NCBI GenBank assembly: GCA_903889785.1 | Contig: CAISYT010000038.1 | Span: forward strand, 1-12,537 | Origin: an uncultured Caulobacterales bacterium | Lineage (GTDB): Bacteria; Pseudomonadota; Alphaproteobacteria; Caulobacterales; Caulobacteraceae | Direction of reading: 5' to 3' | Length of the DNA stretch: 12,537 nucleotides | Shown: one piece after another, positions 1-6,909 of the stretch | Numbering within the stretch: the stretch's first letter is position 1 | Layout of the letters: every line of letters starts with the position of its first letter | Translations under genes and position numbers: made by a program | The notes under the pieces: generated by a model | Databases searched by the model: none | What the model saw: only the letters and a program-made list of their open reading frames with translations | Told to the model about the DNA's origin: nothing

Positions 1-26
1 CTTCCCCCGCCCGAGGGAACAGACCC

Positions 27-31
27 AGGAG
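27..31 (+). promoter_or_regulatory. Ribosome binding site of the cysteine-rich secreted protein gene
   Basis: AGGAG lies 7 bases before the ATG at 39. This strong Shine-Dalgarno match at good spacing fixes the start codon and agrees with the signal peptide beginning right at that methionine. The promoter must lie before the window. Confidence 0.8.
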
Positions 32-38
32 ACGACAG

Positions 39-1403
39 ATGAAACTGAGCAAGATGGGACTGGCCGCCATAGCGGCGCTCGTCCTCTTGAGCCCGGCGGC
101 GGCCTTCGCCCAGAAGGCCCCCAAGATCGATGAAAAAAACCACAAGCGTGGCCAGGCGGAAGCTCCGGCGATTGTCGCCGCGACCGGTTCGGGCTGCACC
201 GTGGCCGACGCGCTGTTAGTTGGCGAGGTCGACGACCCCAAAGCCAAGACCCGCACCAGCTTCTACGAAGTGGCGTGCCAGGGCTCGATGGGGCGCGTGG
301 TTCAAAAGATCGCCAGCACCGATAAGAAGGCACCGGCACCCATAGCCGACAAGCTATCCACCTTTGACTGCCTGAGCACCTCCGTGCCCCAAGGCGGCAA
401 GCCCAACAGCCTGATGTGCGTTCTTCCGGCCAATGCCAATGCGATGACCGGCCTTGTGCCCTTCGTGGCCAAGGCGGGCGTGAACTGCGAGATCACCAAC
501 GCGCGCGCCATCGGTCAGACGGCGACCAACGCCTATTTCGAAGTCGCCTGCTCCAACAAGCGTGGCTACATCCTCGCGACGACCGCCACCCTGGACCCCT
601 CAAAGGAAGTTGGGCCCAGCAGCTGCCTGCTCTACGAGGACGGTGCCGCGATCTCCTGCATCCTTAGCAAGCGAGACGACCAGTTGACGGTCGCCAACGT
701 CCTGGCCGCCTCGGCTGACCCGATGTGCCAAGTCAAGGATCGTCGCTACCTGCTCAGTACGGTCGCCGGCGATGAATATTATGAAGTGGCCTGCGCAAGT
801 GGAACCGGCTTCATGGTCGTGTCGGACCCCAAGGGCGCGTTCAAGAGCAAGATCGATTGCGCCAATGCCGACCAGATCAGCGGTGGCTGCACCTTGACCG
901 ATATCAAGACGGCCAAGACCGCTGACAACGCGCTCTACACCAAACTGGCTAAGGCCAGCGGCTTCAACTGCGACGTCTCGGGCTATCGCACCCTCGGCTC
1001 CGACGCCAATGGCGAGTCGGTCGAGCTGCAATGCGGCAATCGTCCCGACGGGGCCTTGGGCGTGATGCCCAAGACCGGCAATGGCCGCTTCTATAACTGC
1101 GCCGCCGCCCAGACGACAGGCTACCGCTGCAACCTCACCAAGCCGGAAGCGGCCAATATGCTGCTCACCGCCGCGGTGAAGAAGGCGCGTCCGACCTCGA
1201 CCTGCCAGGTTTCGGAATCGCATTTCATCGGTGCATCCGCCGACGCCGGTTTCGTTGAAGTCGCCTGCGCCGATAAGGAGCCGGGCTACGTGCTGCGCTA
1301 TCCCAAGACCAGCGACCAGGCGACGGATGCACTCTACTGCACCCAGAGCAAGACCCTGATCGGCATTGGATGCGGCCTGCCGACGAATATCGTGAAAGGC
1401 TAA
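39..1403 (+). CDS. Secreted protein with five tandem four-cysteine modules, function unknown
   Basis: This 454-residue protein is exported but I cannot assign it to a named family. Residues 1-24 form a Sec signal peptide: a lysine-containing n-region, a hydrophobic core, and an Ala-Phe-Ala cleavage site before Gln25. The mature part holds exactly 20 cysteines in five groups of four: 53/80/111/127, 150/171/196/207, 230/252/274/284, 311/332/354/364 and 389/410/434/445. The spacing is near C-x20-26-C-x21-30-C-x9-15-C, with a repeat pitch of about 80 residues. The second cysteine of each module ends an aromatic-x-E-V-A-C motif (75-80, 166-171, 247-252, 405-410; degenerate as SVELQC at 327-332), followed by a glycine and hydrophobic residues. 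The first module is longest and most divergent. The even cysteine count suggests two disulfides per module in the periplasm or outside the cell (inference). No lipobox, membrane anchor or catalytic motif is visible. It is a monocistronic unit closed by its own terminator. Confidence 0.85.
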   Translation: MKLSKMGLAAIAALVLLSPAAAFAQKAPKIDEKNHKRGQAEAPAIVAATGSGCTVADALLVGEVDDPKAKTRTSFYEVACQGSMGRVVQKIASTDKKAPAPIADKLSTFDCLSTSVPQGGKPNSLMCVLPANANAMTGLVPFVAKAGVNCEITNARAIGQTATNAYFEVACSNKRGYILATTATLDPSKEVGPSSCLLYEDGAAISCILSKRDDQLTVANVLAASADPMCQVKDRRYLLSTVAGDEYYEVACASGTGFMVVSDPKGAFKSKIDCANADQISGGCTLTDIKTAKTADNALYTKLAKASGFNCDVSGYRTLGSDANGESVELQCGNRPDGALGVMPKTGNGRFYNCAAAQTTGYRCNLTKPEAANMLLTAAVKKARPTSTCQVSESHFIGASADAGFVEVACADKEPGYVLRYPKTSDQATDALYCTQSKTLIGIGCGLPTNIVKG

Positions 1404-1429
1404 TCCCGCTTATCAAGCTGCAATATGGC

Positions 1430-1461
1430 AAGCCCGCCGGGAGCGATCCCGGCGGGCTTTT
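1430..1461 (+). terminator. Rho-independent terminator after the cysteine-rich protein gene
   Basis: A perfect 13-bp inverted repeat (arms 1430-1442 and 1447-1459, GC-rich core) encloses a GCGA tetraloop and ends in a TTTT run at 1458-1461. The left arm starts with AA, so it could also work weakly on the opposite strand for the convergent amidohydrolase gene that ends at 1574. Confidence 0.92.
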
Positions 1462-1525
1462 CATTGCCGGACACTTTGATGATCGCTGACGGATAGTGTC
1501 GATCCAGGCACCGCGCCAACCCACA

Positions 1526-1552
1526 CCTTGGCAACACAACGCCGGGCCAAGG
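1526..1552. repeat. Short inverted repeat between convergent genes
   Basis: CCTTGGC (1526-1532) and GCCAAGG (1546-1552) form a perfect 7-bp inverted repeat with a 13-base loop. It overlaps a second palindrome, CAAGGCCTTG (1548-1557), so the two hairpins exclude each other. It lies just past the stop codon of the minus-strand amidohydrolase gene and could stabilise the 3' end or help terminate it. No T-run follows on either strand, so a terminator role is uncertain. Confidence 0.3.
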
Positions 1553-1573
1553 CCTTGTCAGATCAGGCGTGGC

Positions 1574-2908
1574 CTAGCCGGCCAGGGTGGATTGAAACCG
1601 CACAGGTGCACCCACGGATGGGGCGGAGATTTCGCCGTCGCGCATAACCACTGCACCGCGAATGATCGTGGCCATGGGCCAGCCCTTGGCTAGGAATCCA
1701 TCGAACGGGGTCCAGCCTACACGGCTGGCGCTCTGGGCGTGGGTGATGGTTTTACGGGCCTTCAGATCGACAATCGTCAAGTCAGCGTCGAAGCCGACGG
1801 CCAAGCGGCCCTTGTCAGCCAGACCGAACAACCGATTGGCACCATGGCTGGTCAGATCGACCAAGCGCTCAAGCGTGAGCTTTCCCTCGGCGACATGCGT
1901 CAGCATGATCGGCAGCAGGGTCTGCACCCCCGGCATCCCCGAAGGCGACGCCGGATAGGACCGAGCCTTTTCCTCGCGCGTATGCGGGGCATGGTCCGAG
2001 CCCAGCACATCCACGATACCCTGATCGAGGCCCCACCAGATGCCGGCGCGGTGGTGGGCGTCGCGGATCGGTGGGTTCATCTGAGCAAAGCCCTGCAGCC
2101 GCTCATAGTCCTCGGGCCCCACCAGCGTCAGGTGCTGCGGTGTGCATTCAACGCTGGCCACGTCCTTGTGGTCGGCCAGGTACCGAATCTCATCGGCAGT
2201 GGTGACGTGCAAAACGTGGATCTGCTTGCCCAGGCCACGCGCGATGCGCACCAGCCGCTCAGTGGACTGAATGGCACTCTGAGCGTCGCGCACCTCCGGA
2301 TGACTGGTCCAGTCGCCGTCTCGGGCTAAAGGGCGGCGCTCGACAAGACGGTACTCGTCCTCGGAATGGAAGGCGGCACGGCGGTTCACATGCCGCAGAA
2401 TCTGTTCGATGCCCTCATCGTCCTGCACCAGCAGATCACCGGTCGATGCCCCCATGAACACCTTGACCCCGCAACAGCCCGGCAGGCGTTCCAGCTCGCT
2501 CAGCTCGACCGCGTTCTCGTGCGTACCGCCAACGTAGAAGGCGTGGTCACAGTGCATGCGGTTTGCGGCACGCGACAGCTTGTCGGCCAGGGCGTCCGCG
2601 TCCGTTGTCGTCGGGTTGGTGTTGGGCATCTCGAACACCGCCACAACACCGCCCAGTACTGCGCCGCGACTGCCCGTTTCTAAGTCTTCCTTCCAGTCGA
2701 GGCCCGGCTCGCGAAAGTGCACCTGGGTGTCGATCACCCCCGGCATGACGGTAAGGCCCGCCGCGTTGAAACTCTGGCCAGCGCTCGCATGAGAGAGATC
2801 GCCAATGGCCGCGATCTTGCCGGCCTGCACGCCGATGTCGGCCATGCCGCGCCCAGCGTGGTTGATCACCTCGCCGCCGCGCACAATCAGATCGAATGTT
2901 TCAGCCAT
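1574..2908 (-). CDS. pyrC: Dihydroorotase-family cyclic amidohydrolase (PyrC-like)
   Basis: This 444-residue protein belongs to the amidohydrolase superfamily and most resembles dihydroorotases of the allantoinase/hydantoinase-like branch. Dihydroorotase interconverts N-carbamoyl-aspartate and dihydroorotate in cytosolic pyrimidine synthesis. An N-terminal beta strip precedes the metal motif DTQVHFREPG (60-69). Also visible are the likely carboxylated Lys149 (GVKVFMG), His181 (AFHSEDE), His231 and His234 (HVLH), and the catalytic-type Asp305 in GSDHAPH; a C-terminal beta strip follows (GRLAVGFDADLTIVD). The first metal-binding His of the usual HxH is Gln62, so activity should not be assumed; from memory, related alphaproteobacterial proteins carry the same QVH. 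I chose the ATG at 2908 because the amidohydrolase fold begins there. The in-frame ATG at 2968 would add 20 residues lying wholly inside the upstream glycosyltransferase gene. The start overlaps that gene's stop by 8 bases, suggesting coupling. Another cyclic amidase such as a hydantoinase or allantoinase is possible. Confidence 0.82.
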   Translation of the reverse strand: MAETFDLIVRGGEVINHAGRGMADIGVQAGKIAAIGDLSHASAGQSFNAAGLTVMPGVIDTQVHFREPGLDWKEDLETGSRGAVLGGVVAVFEMPNTNPTTTDADALADKLSRAANRMHCDHAFYVGGTHENAVELSELERLPGCCGVKVFMGASTGDLLVQDDEGIEQILRHVNRRAAFHSEDEYRLVERRPLARDGDWTSHPEVRDAQSAIQSTERLVRIARGLGKQIHVLHVTTADEIRYLADHKDVASVECTPQHLTLVGPEDYERLQGFAQMNPPIRDAHHRAGIWWGLDQGIVDVLGSDHAPHTREEKARSYPASPSGMPGVQTLLPIMLTHVAEGKLTLERLVDLTSHGANRLFGLADKGRLAVGFDADLTIVDLKARKTITHAQSASRVGWTPFDGFLAKGWPMATIIRGAVVMRDGEISAPSVGAPVRFQSTLAG

Positions 2909-3872
2909 GATCGCTTTCTTGCAGCAAGACGCGAGCCGCTTCCACCACAGAATCGACAGAAAGATCACTCATGTGCCGGATCGACTGCGAGAGGTCGGGG
3001 TCGATCTGCTTGAACTGCTCGAAACTGCGCGGCCCGCGCAGCGCCCTGACATGCGCGCCCCATGGACCATAGAGCCGTTCATCCGAAGGCCCAAATAGGG
3101 CCAAGGTTGGGGTACCCGCCGCAGCGGCCAGGTGCATCAGCCCGCTGTCGTTGCCGATATAAAGCCGGGCGCGGCTGAGGCAGGCATAGGCGGTCAGCAA
3201 ATCGACCTGCCCCGTCAGGTCAATGACGCGGCCCTTGGTCAGGGATCGCTTGAGCTCTTCGACGGTTCGTACATCTTCCGGCCCACCCAGGATCATCAGA
3301 CGGCCGCCCGCCAGAGGCCCATCCTCGCCCAGCAGGCGGATCGCCGTCTGGGCGAAGCGCTCGATTGGCCAGACCTTGCCGACCCAGTTGCTCGCGGGTC
3401 CAAGCGCCAGGATAGGCCCGTCACCGGCGGTGATGTCCTGGGCACGCCGACGGCGAGCGTCGTCAACATAGAGGAATGGTGCGGGCGGGTCGTCGTCGAG
3501 ACCCAACAGATGGGCAGCCTCCAGCACCTTGTGGACGTCATGGGTGTTTCGCCGATGCACCGCAAGCTTTTTGCGGCGCAGGATGTTGGAGATAATTGAG
3601 CCCCGCAAATCGACCACCAGGCCCCAGGACGTTTGGCACACCTGGCGCCAAAGCAGGTACCAATGCATGCCCAGCGGGCGCTTTTCCATCACGATCAGGG
3701 CGTCGAGATTGGGGGTATTTTCGAACAGCGGCGCGGCCAGCGGCCCCGCCACGATGGTGAAACGGGCGTCCGGCAGCTCGTCGGCCAGCCTGCGAATCAG
3801 CCCCGACGACAGCACGGCGTCGCCGATCCGCGTCGAGGTTATGAACAGAATCGGGAAGGACCGCGTCAGCAT
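2901..3872 (-). CDS. Glycosyltransferase family 9, LPS heptosyltransferase-like
   Basis: This 323-residue protein fits the GT9 family (WaaC/WaaF/WaaQ), cytosolic or membrane-associated enzymes that move heptose from ADP-heptose to the lipopolysaccharide inner core. The N-terminal Rossmann-like half has the typical GDAVLSSGLIRRLADELP stretch (18-34). The C-terminal half has LALGPASNWVGKVWP (155-169), a glycine turn ILGGPED (194-200), and the hallmark IGNDSGLMHLAAAAGTP (239-255) followed by LFGPSDE. Length is normal for GT9. The acceptor cannot be read from sequence, so it may be a core heptosyltransferase or a paralogue acting elsewhere in the envelope. The start is ATG 3872; an adjacent in-frame GTG at 3875 would add one residue. 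The stop codon overlaps the start of the dihydroorotase-like gene. The gene diverges from the ygfZ-like gene across a 78-bp gap. Confidence 0.85.
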   Translation of the reverse strand: MLTRSFPILFITSTRIGDAVLSSGLIRRLADELPDARFTIVAGPLAAPLFENTPNLDALIVMEKRPLGMHWYLLWRQVCQTSWGLVVDLRGSIISNILRRKKLAVHRRNTHDVHKVLEAAHLLGLDDDPPAPFLYVDDARRRRAQDITAGDGPILALGPASNWVGKVWPIERFAQTAIRLLGEDGPLAGGRLMILGGPEDVRTVEELKRSLTKGRVIDLTGQVDLLTAYACLSRARLYIGNDSGLMHLAAAAGTPTLALFGPSDERLYGPWGAHVRALRGPRSFEQFKQIDPDLSQSIRHMSDLSVDSVVEAARVLLQESDHG

Positions 3873-3950
3873 CACCGGATCATAGGCGAGATCGCAGATG
3901 TTTGGCGCCCAGCACTGGTATTAACGCCCTAGCCGCGCCACATCTGGGCC
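3873..3950. promoter_or_regulatory. Divergent promoter region for the GT9 and ygfZ-like genes
   Basis: This 78-bp gap separates two divergent starts, so promoters for both should lie here or just inside the genes. On the plus strand, TTGGCG (3902-3907) is followed after 10 bases by GTATTAAC (3918-3925), loosely like the short-spaced Caulobacter housekeeping promoter pattern (TTGaC, then GCTANAWC). On the minus strand, TATGAT (3884-3879) resembles a -10 box, but it is so close to the ATG that the transcript would be nearly leaderless. Neither is convincing alone. No strong Shine-Dalgarno is seen for either gene. Confidence 0.4.
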
Positions 3951-4742
3951 ATGAGCGACCCGATCCTCTTAACCGACCGCGCCTTGATCGCCGTAACCGG
4001 ACCCGACTGGCGCGACTTCCTGCAGGGGCTAGTCAGCCAGGATGTGGAAACCCTCCGCCCTGGCGAATTGCGCTACGGCCTACTTCTGTCGCCGCAGGGG
4101 CGCATATTGTTCGATCTGTTCCTGCTGGGCGAGCTAGACGGCTGCCTGATCGACTGTCCGGCAAACGGGCGCGAGGCCCTGATCCAACGCCTGACGCTGT
4201 ACCGCCTGCGCTCAAAGGTCGCGCTCAACCCCGAAGACCGCGCGGTGAACGCCATGTTCGAAGGCGCGACACCGGAAGCGGGCTGGATCGCTGACCCGCG
4301 CCTTCCCGCGCTGGGCTGGCGAGCCTACGGGCGAGCCGATCCGGGCGAGGCCGATCTGGGCCAATACGACGCCCATCGGCTCAAGCTCGGCGTGCCGGGA
4401 CCGGCGGACTGGGGTAGCGACCAGCTCTATGCCCTAGAAGCTGACCTCGACCTGCTGGGCGCTATCGACTTCCACAAGGGCTGTTTCATCGGCCAGGAAA
4501 TCGCCTCGCGCATGAAACGGCGCGGCCAGATCAAGAGCCGCACACTGCCCATCGTGTTTGACGGCCCCGCTCCGCCGCACGGCACGGAAATCCGCAGCGG
4601 CGAGCACCGTGCCGGCGAAGTGTTGAGTGGCCGTGACGGTCGTGCCCTGGCCTTGATACGCCTGGATCGGATCGCTGACGGCGACCTCAGCGCGGCTGGG
4701 CGACCGGTGAAGATCGAACAGCCAGGTTGGCTGACCTTGTGA
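3951..4742 (+). CDS. ygfZ: YgfZ/GcvT-like folate-binding protein (Fe-S cluster maturation factor)
   Basis: This 263-residue protein belongs to the YgfZ/IBA57 branch of the GcvT folate-binding fold. Members help assemble or repair certain iron-sulfur enzymes in the cytosol and are linked to oxidative stress; they are not glycine-cleavage T-proteins. The diagnostic signature KGCFIGQE is at 176-183, with the conserved Cys178, and is followed by ASRMKRRGQIKSR. The N-terminal region (residues 1-90; for example FLQGLVSQDV at 23-32 and LLLSPQGRILFDLFL at 44-58) shows the usual start of the fold. At 263 residues it lacks the length of a full GcvT (about 360 or more), which supports YgfZ. The stop TGA shares bases with the GTG start of the following methyltransferase gene (GTGA at 4739-4742), so the two are probably co-translated. 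Confidence 0.88.
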   Translation: MSDPILLTDRALIAVTGPDWRDFLQGLVSQDVETLRPGELRYGLLLSPQGRILFDLFLLGELDGCLIDCPANGREALIQRLTLYRLRSKVALNPEDRAVNAMFEGATPEAGWIADPRLPALGWRAYGRADPGEADLGQYDAHRLKLGVPGPADWGSDQLYALEADLDLLGAIDFHKGCFIGQEIASRMKRRGQIKSRTLPIVFDGPAPPHGTEIRSGEHRAGEVLSGRDGRALALIRLDRIADGDLSAAGRPVKIEQPGWLTL

Positions 4743-5410
4743 TTCCCTGGGTCGAACTGGGCTCTTCCACAATCTCGGGCAGCGAAAGTCGGCTGCGCCT
4801 CATGCAGCGCGGCAATGAATATTCGATCATGACCGGGGGCATCGAGCTGATGAACAGTCGGATGAGCGGATCAGAACAGGCCCTGGCCACCCTGACCTGC
4901 GCACGCCTTAAGGACCGCCCCGCACCCCGGCTCTTGATCGGCGGCCTTGGCATGGGCTTCACCTTGCGCGCCGCTCTGGAGGTTCTGCCCGCGCTCTCGC
5001 GGGTGGAGGTGGCCGAACTTCTGCCCGCAGTGATCGACTGGGCGCGCGGCCCGATGGCGGAGATCTTCAGCGGCTGCCTTGATGATCGGCGAGTTGTCAT
5101 CCTTAAGGGCGATGTCGCCATCCCAATCAATGCCGCCTCAGGGGCCTATGATGCCATCCTGCTCGACGTCGACAACGGACCTGGCGGACTGGATCGGGTC
5201 GCCAACGACGGCCTTTATCGGGCAACGGGCCTGGCTGCCGCCCGTCGCGCCCTGAAACCGGGCGGGATTCTGGCGGTCTGGTCGGCCATGCCCGATGAAG
5301 CTTTCTTACGCCGGATGAACCAAGCCGGGTTTACGGTAAGCGAAGAGCGCGTCCACGCCCATCGCAAGGGCAAGGGCGCTCGGCATGTGATCTGGCTCGG
5401 CGTGGCCTAG
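4739..5410 (+). CDS. SAM-dependent methyltransferase, spermidine-synthase-like fold
   Basis: This 223-residue protein has the class I SAM-binding Rossmann fold, closest in feel to spermidine-synthase-like proteins. LLIGGLGMGFTLRAALEV (65-82) is the nucleotide-binding loop. VEVAELLPAVIDWAR (89-103) gives strand 2 with an acidic residue, and DAILLDVDNGPGG (138-150) provides the acidic strand 4 and post-motif loop. ALKPGGILAVWS (171-182) is the strand 5 hairpin. The canonical GGGDG of polyamine synthases is absent, so an aminopropyltransferase is less likely than a methyltransferase; the substrate is unknown. I chose the GTG at 4739 because it forms a GTGA overlap with the ygfZ stop. An in-frame TTG at 4727 would add only four residues. 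The gene ends in a CTAG shared with the stop codon of the convergent hydrolase gene. Confidence 0.72.
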   Translation: MIPWVELGSSTISGSESRLRLMQRGNEYSIMTGGIELMNSRMSGSEQALATLTCARLKDRPAPRLLIGGLGMGFTLRAALEVLPALSRVEVAELLPAVIDWARGPMAEIFSGCLDDRRVVILKGDVAIPINAASGAYDAILLDVDNGPGGLDRVANDGLYRATGLAAARRALKPGGILAVWSAMPDEAFLRRMNQAGFTVSEERVHAHRKGKGARHVIWLGVA

Positions 5411-6270
5411 CTTAGAAAAAACTGCCGCAGGGCCGCCGTGGTCTCTGCCGGCTTTTCCTCTGGCAGGTAGTGGCCGCAGTCGAGCGTGAAGCCGCGCACG
5501 TCATCCGCCCATTCCTGCCAAGTCTGCACCACATCGCCCCAACAATGCACGGCACCCTGGCCGCCCCACAACACCAGCATGGGCGCGGCGATCTTGCGCA
5601 CGCCATAGTCTTGGCGGTCGGCCTCCAGGTCGCAGGTCGCGCCGGCGCGGTAACATTCACACATGGCGTGGACCGTCTCGGGATCTCGGCCGACGCGGCT
5701 GTAGTCTTCCCGGGCAGCCTCTGCGAACAGCATGCGATTGCGGCCGCGAAATAGGATCAGATCCGGGTCCAGCGCGATGATGTGCTCAGGCAAGGGCGCG
5801 GGCTGAGGCAGGAAGTACCAATGCCAGTAGTCCAAGCCGAAGGTCATGCCAGGAACCTGCGTGTAGCAGGTCAGGGTCGGCACGATGTCGAGCACCGCCA
5901 GCTTGCTTACCGCCTGAGGGAAATCCAACGCCAGGCGATAGGCCAGCCGCCCGCCGCGGTCGTGACCGGCGATATTGAACTGCGCATGGCCGAAGTGGCG
6001 CATCAGGGCCAGCATGTCGCGGGCCATGGCGCGCTTAGAATAGGGCTCGTGGTCGGGCGTGGACGGCGGCTTGCCGCTGTCGCCATAGCCGCGCAGGTCG
6101 GCGGCATAGACGGTAAAGTCGCGCGCGAGGTCAGCGGCGCACTGCGCCCACATCGCTTTGGTCTGAGGAAAACCGTGCAGCAACAGCAGCGGCGGGCCCG
6201 AGCCACCATGGCGGACATCAATGACGGTCTCACCGGTGTTGATCCGGTCGTGATTGAAGCCTTCGAACAT
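5407..6270 (-). CDS. Alpha/beta hydrolase, fluoroacetate (haloacetate) dehalogenase-like
   Basis: This 287-residue alpha/beta hydrolase matches the haloacetate/fluoroacetate dehalogenase subfamily, which hydrolyses the carbon-halogen bond of haloacetates to glycolate through an aspartyl ester. The oxyanion motif LHGFPQ is at 31-36. The nucleophile elbow GHDRGGR (102-108) supplies Asp104 with Arg105 and Arg108. Asp128 (LDIVPT) and His267 (CGHYLPEEKP) complete the triad. YWHWYF (148-153) supplies the His150/Trp151 pair, and Tyr207 sits in CYRAG. In the characterised Rhodopseudomonas enzyme, as I recall it, these roles are played by D110, R111, R114, D134, H155, W156, Y219 and H280, so order and spacing agree well. 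Defluorination is not proven; soluble epoxide hydrolases are close relatives. No signal peptide is seen, so it is probably cytosolic. It diverges from tag across 45 bp and its stop overlaps that of the methyltransferase gene. Confidence 0.83.
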   Translation of the reverse strand: MFEGFNHDRINTGETVIDVRHGGSGPPLLLLHGFPQTKAMWAQCAADLARDFTVYAADLRGYGDSGKPPSTPDHEPYSKRAMARDMLALMRHFGHAQFNIAGHDRGGRLAYRLALDFPQAVSKLAVLDIVPTLTCYTQVPGMTFGLDYWHWYFLPQPAPLPEHIIALDPDLILFRGRNRMLFAEAAREDYSRVGRDPETVHAMCECYRAGATCDLEADRQDYGVRKIAAPMLVLWGGQGAVHCWGDVVQTWQEWADDVRGFTLDCGHYLPEEKPAETTAALRQFFLS

Positions 6271-6315
6271 GCGGCAACATTGCCAGGATCAGCGCCAGCC
6301 CGCCACTCTCTCAGC

Positions 6316-6909
6316 ATGTCCACCGAGACGATTCGCTGCACCTGGCCGGGCATGAACGGCAACGCCCTCTATGAGGCCTACCACGACGCGGAGTGGGGGA
6401 TGCCTGAGCGCGATTCCCACGCGCTTTGGGAAAAACTGGTCTTGGATGGTTTCCAGGCCGGTCTTTCCTGGATCACCATCCTGAAGAAGCGTGAGGCGTT
6501 CCGCGCCGCCTTCGATGATTTCGATCCGGTGAAGGTTGCGGCCTATGGCGCGGCGGATCGCATGCGCCTTATGACCGACGCTGGCATTATCCGCTCAAAC
6601 GCCAAGATCGATGCGGCCATCAGCGGTGCGAAAATCTTCCTCGATATCCAGGCAAGCGGCGACACATTCAGCCCGTGGCTATGGAGCTTCGTTGGCGGCA
6701 GGCCGATCCAGACGGGCCACAGGCACGGCGATCCCGCCACGGTGAGCTCCGCCGAGAGCATCGCCATGTCCAAGGCGCTGAAAGCCAAGGGCTTCAAGTT
6801 TTGCGGGCCCGTAATTGTCTACGCCTTCATGCAGGCCACAGGCATGGTCAATGACCACACCGACCGTTGCTTCCGGCACGCCCCGATTAAGGCTATGGGC
6901 GCCGTATGA
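6316..6909 (+). CDS. tag: DNA-3-methyladenine glycosylase I
   Basis: This 197-residue protein is Tag, a helix-hairpin-helix glycosylase that excises 3-methyladenine to begin base excision repair. Visible features are the N-terminal RCTWPG with Cys8, AYHDAEWG (21-28) with Tyr22 and His23, the core LDGFQAGLSWITILKKRE (43-60) with Trp52, the segment FVGGRPIQT (125-133), and the C-terminal NDHTDRCF (179-186) with His181 and Cys185. Cys8, His23, His181 and Cys185 reproduce the structural zinc site known from E. coli Tag. The residue matching E. coli Glu38, which contacts the base, is Asp44 here. The reading frame is open far upstream, antisense to the hydrolase gene. I place the start at ATG 6316 because homology begins there and the length is normal for Tag. 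No clear ribosome binding site precedes it. The stop overlaps the rnhB start as ATGA. Confidence 0.93.
   Translation: MSTETIRCTWPGMNGNALYEAYHDAEWGMPERDSHALWEKLVLDGFQAGLSWITILKKREAFRAAFDDFDPVKVAAYGAADRMRLMTDAGIIRSNAKIDAAISGAKIFLDIQASGDTFSPWLWSFVGGRPIQTGHRHGDPATVSSAESIAMSKALKAKGFKFCGPVIVYAFMQATGMVNDHTDRCFRHAPIKAMGAV

Noticed and set aside
600..1223. 207-residue open frame on the minus strand inside the cysteine-rich protein gene
   Set aside because: It has no recognisable motif and lies opposite a gene with a signal peptide and regular cysteine pattern. Such frames are common at high GC.
2909..2968. Longer start for the dihydroorotase-like protein
   Set aside because: The added 20 residues fall inside the glycosyltransferase gene and are not amidohydrolase-like. 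ATG 2908 begins the fold and gives a normal overlap.
3872..3884. Leaderless promoter (TATGAT) for the GT9 gene
   Set aside because: The -10-like match is good, but the expected -35 position (CGCCAA) does not fit; too weak to call as a separate site.
4727..4738. TTG 4727 as start of the methyltransferase gene
   Set aside because: It adds only four residues, while GTG 4739 forms the usual four-base overlap with the ygfZ stop.
5782..6315. Open frame running upstream of tag on the plus strand, giving a possible 375-residue fusion
   Set aside because: It is antisense to the well-supported alpha/beta hydrolase and shows no family motif. Tag homology and normal length start at 6316.
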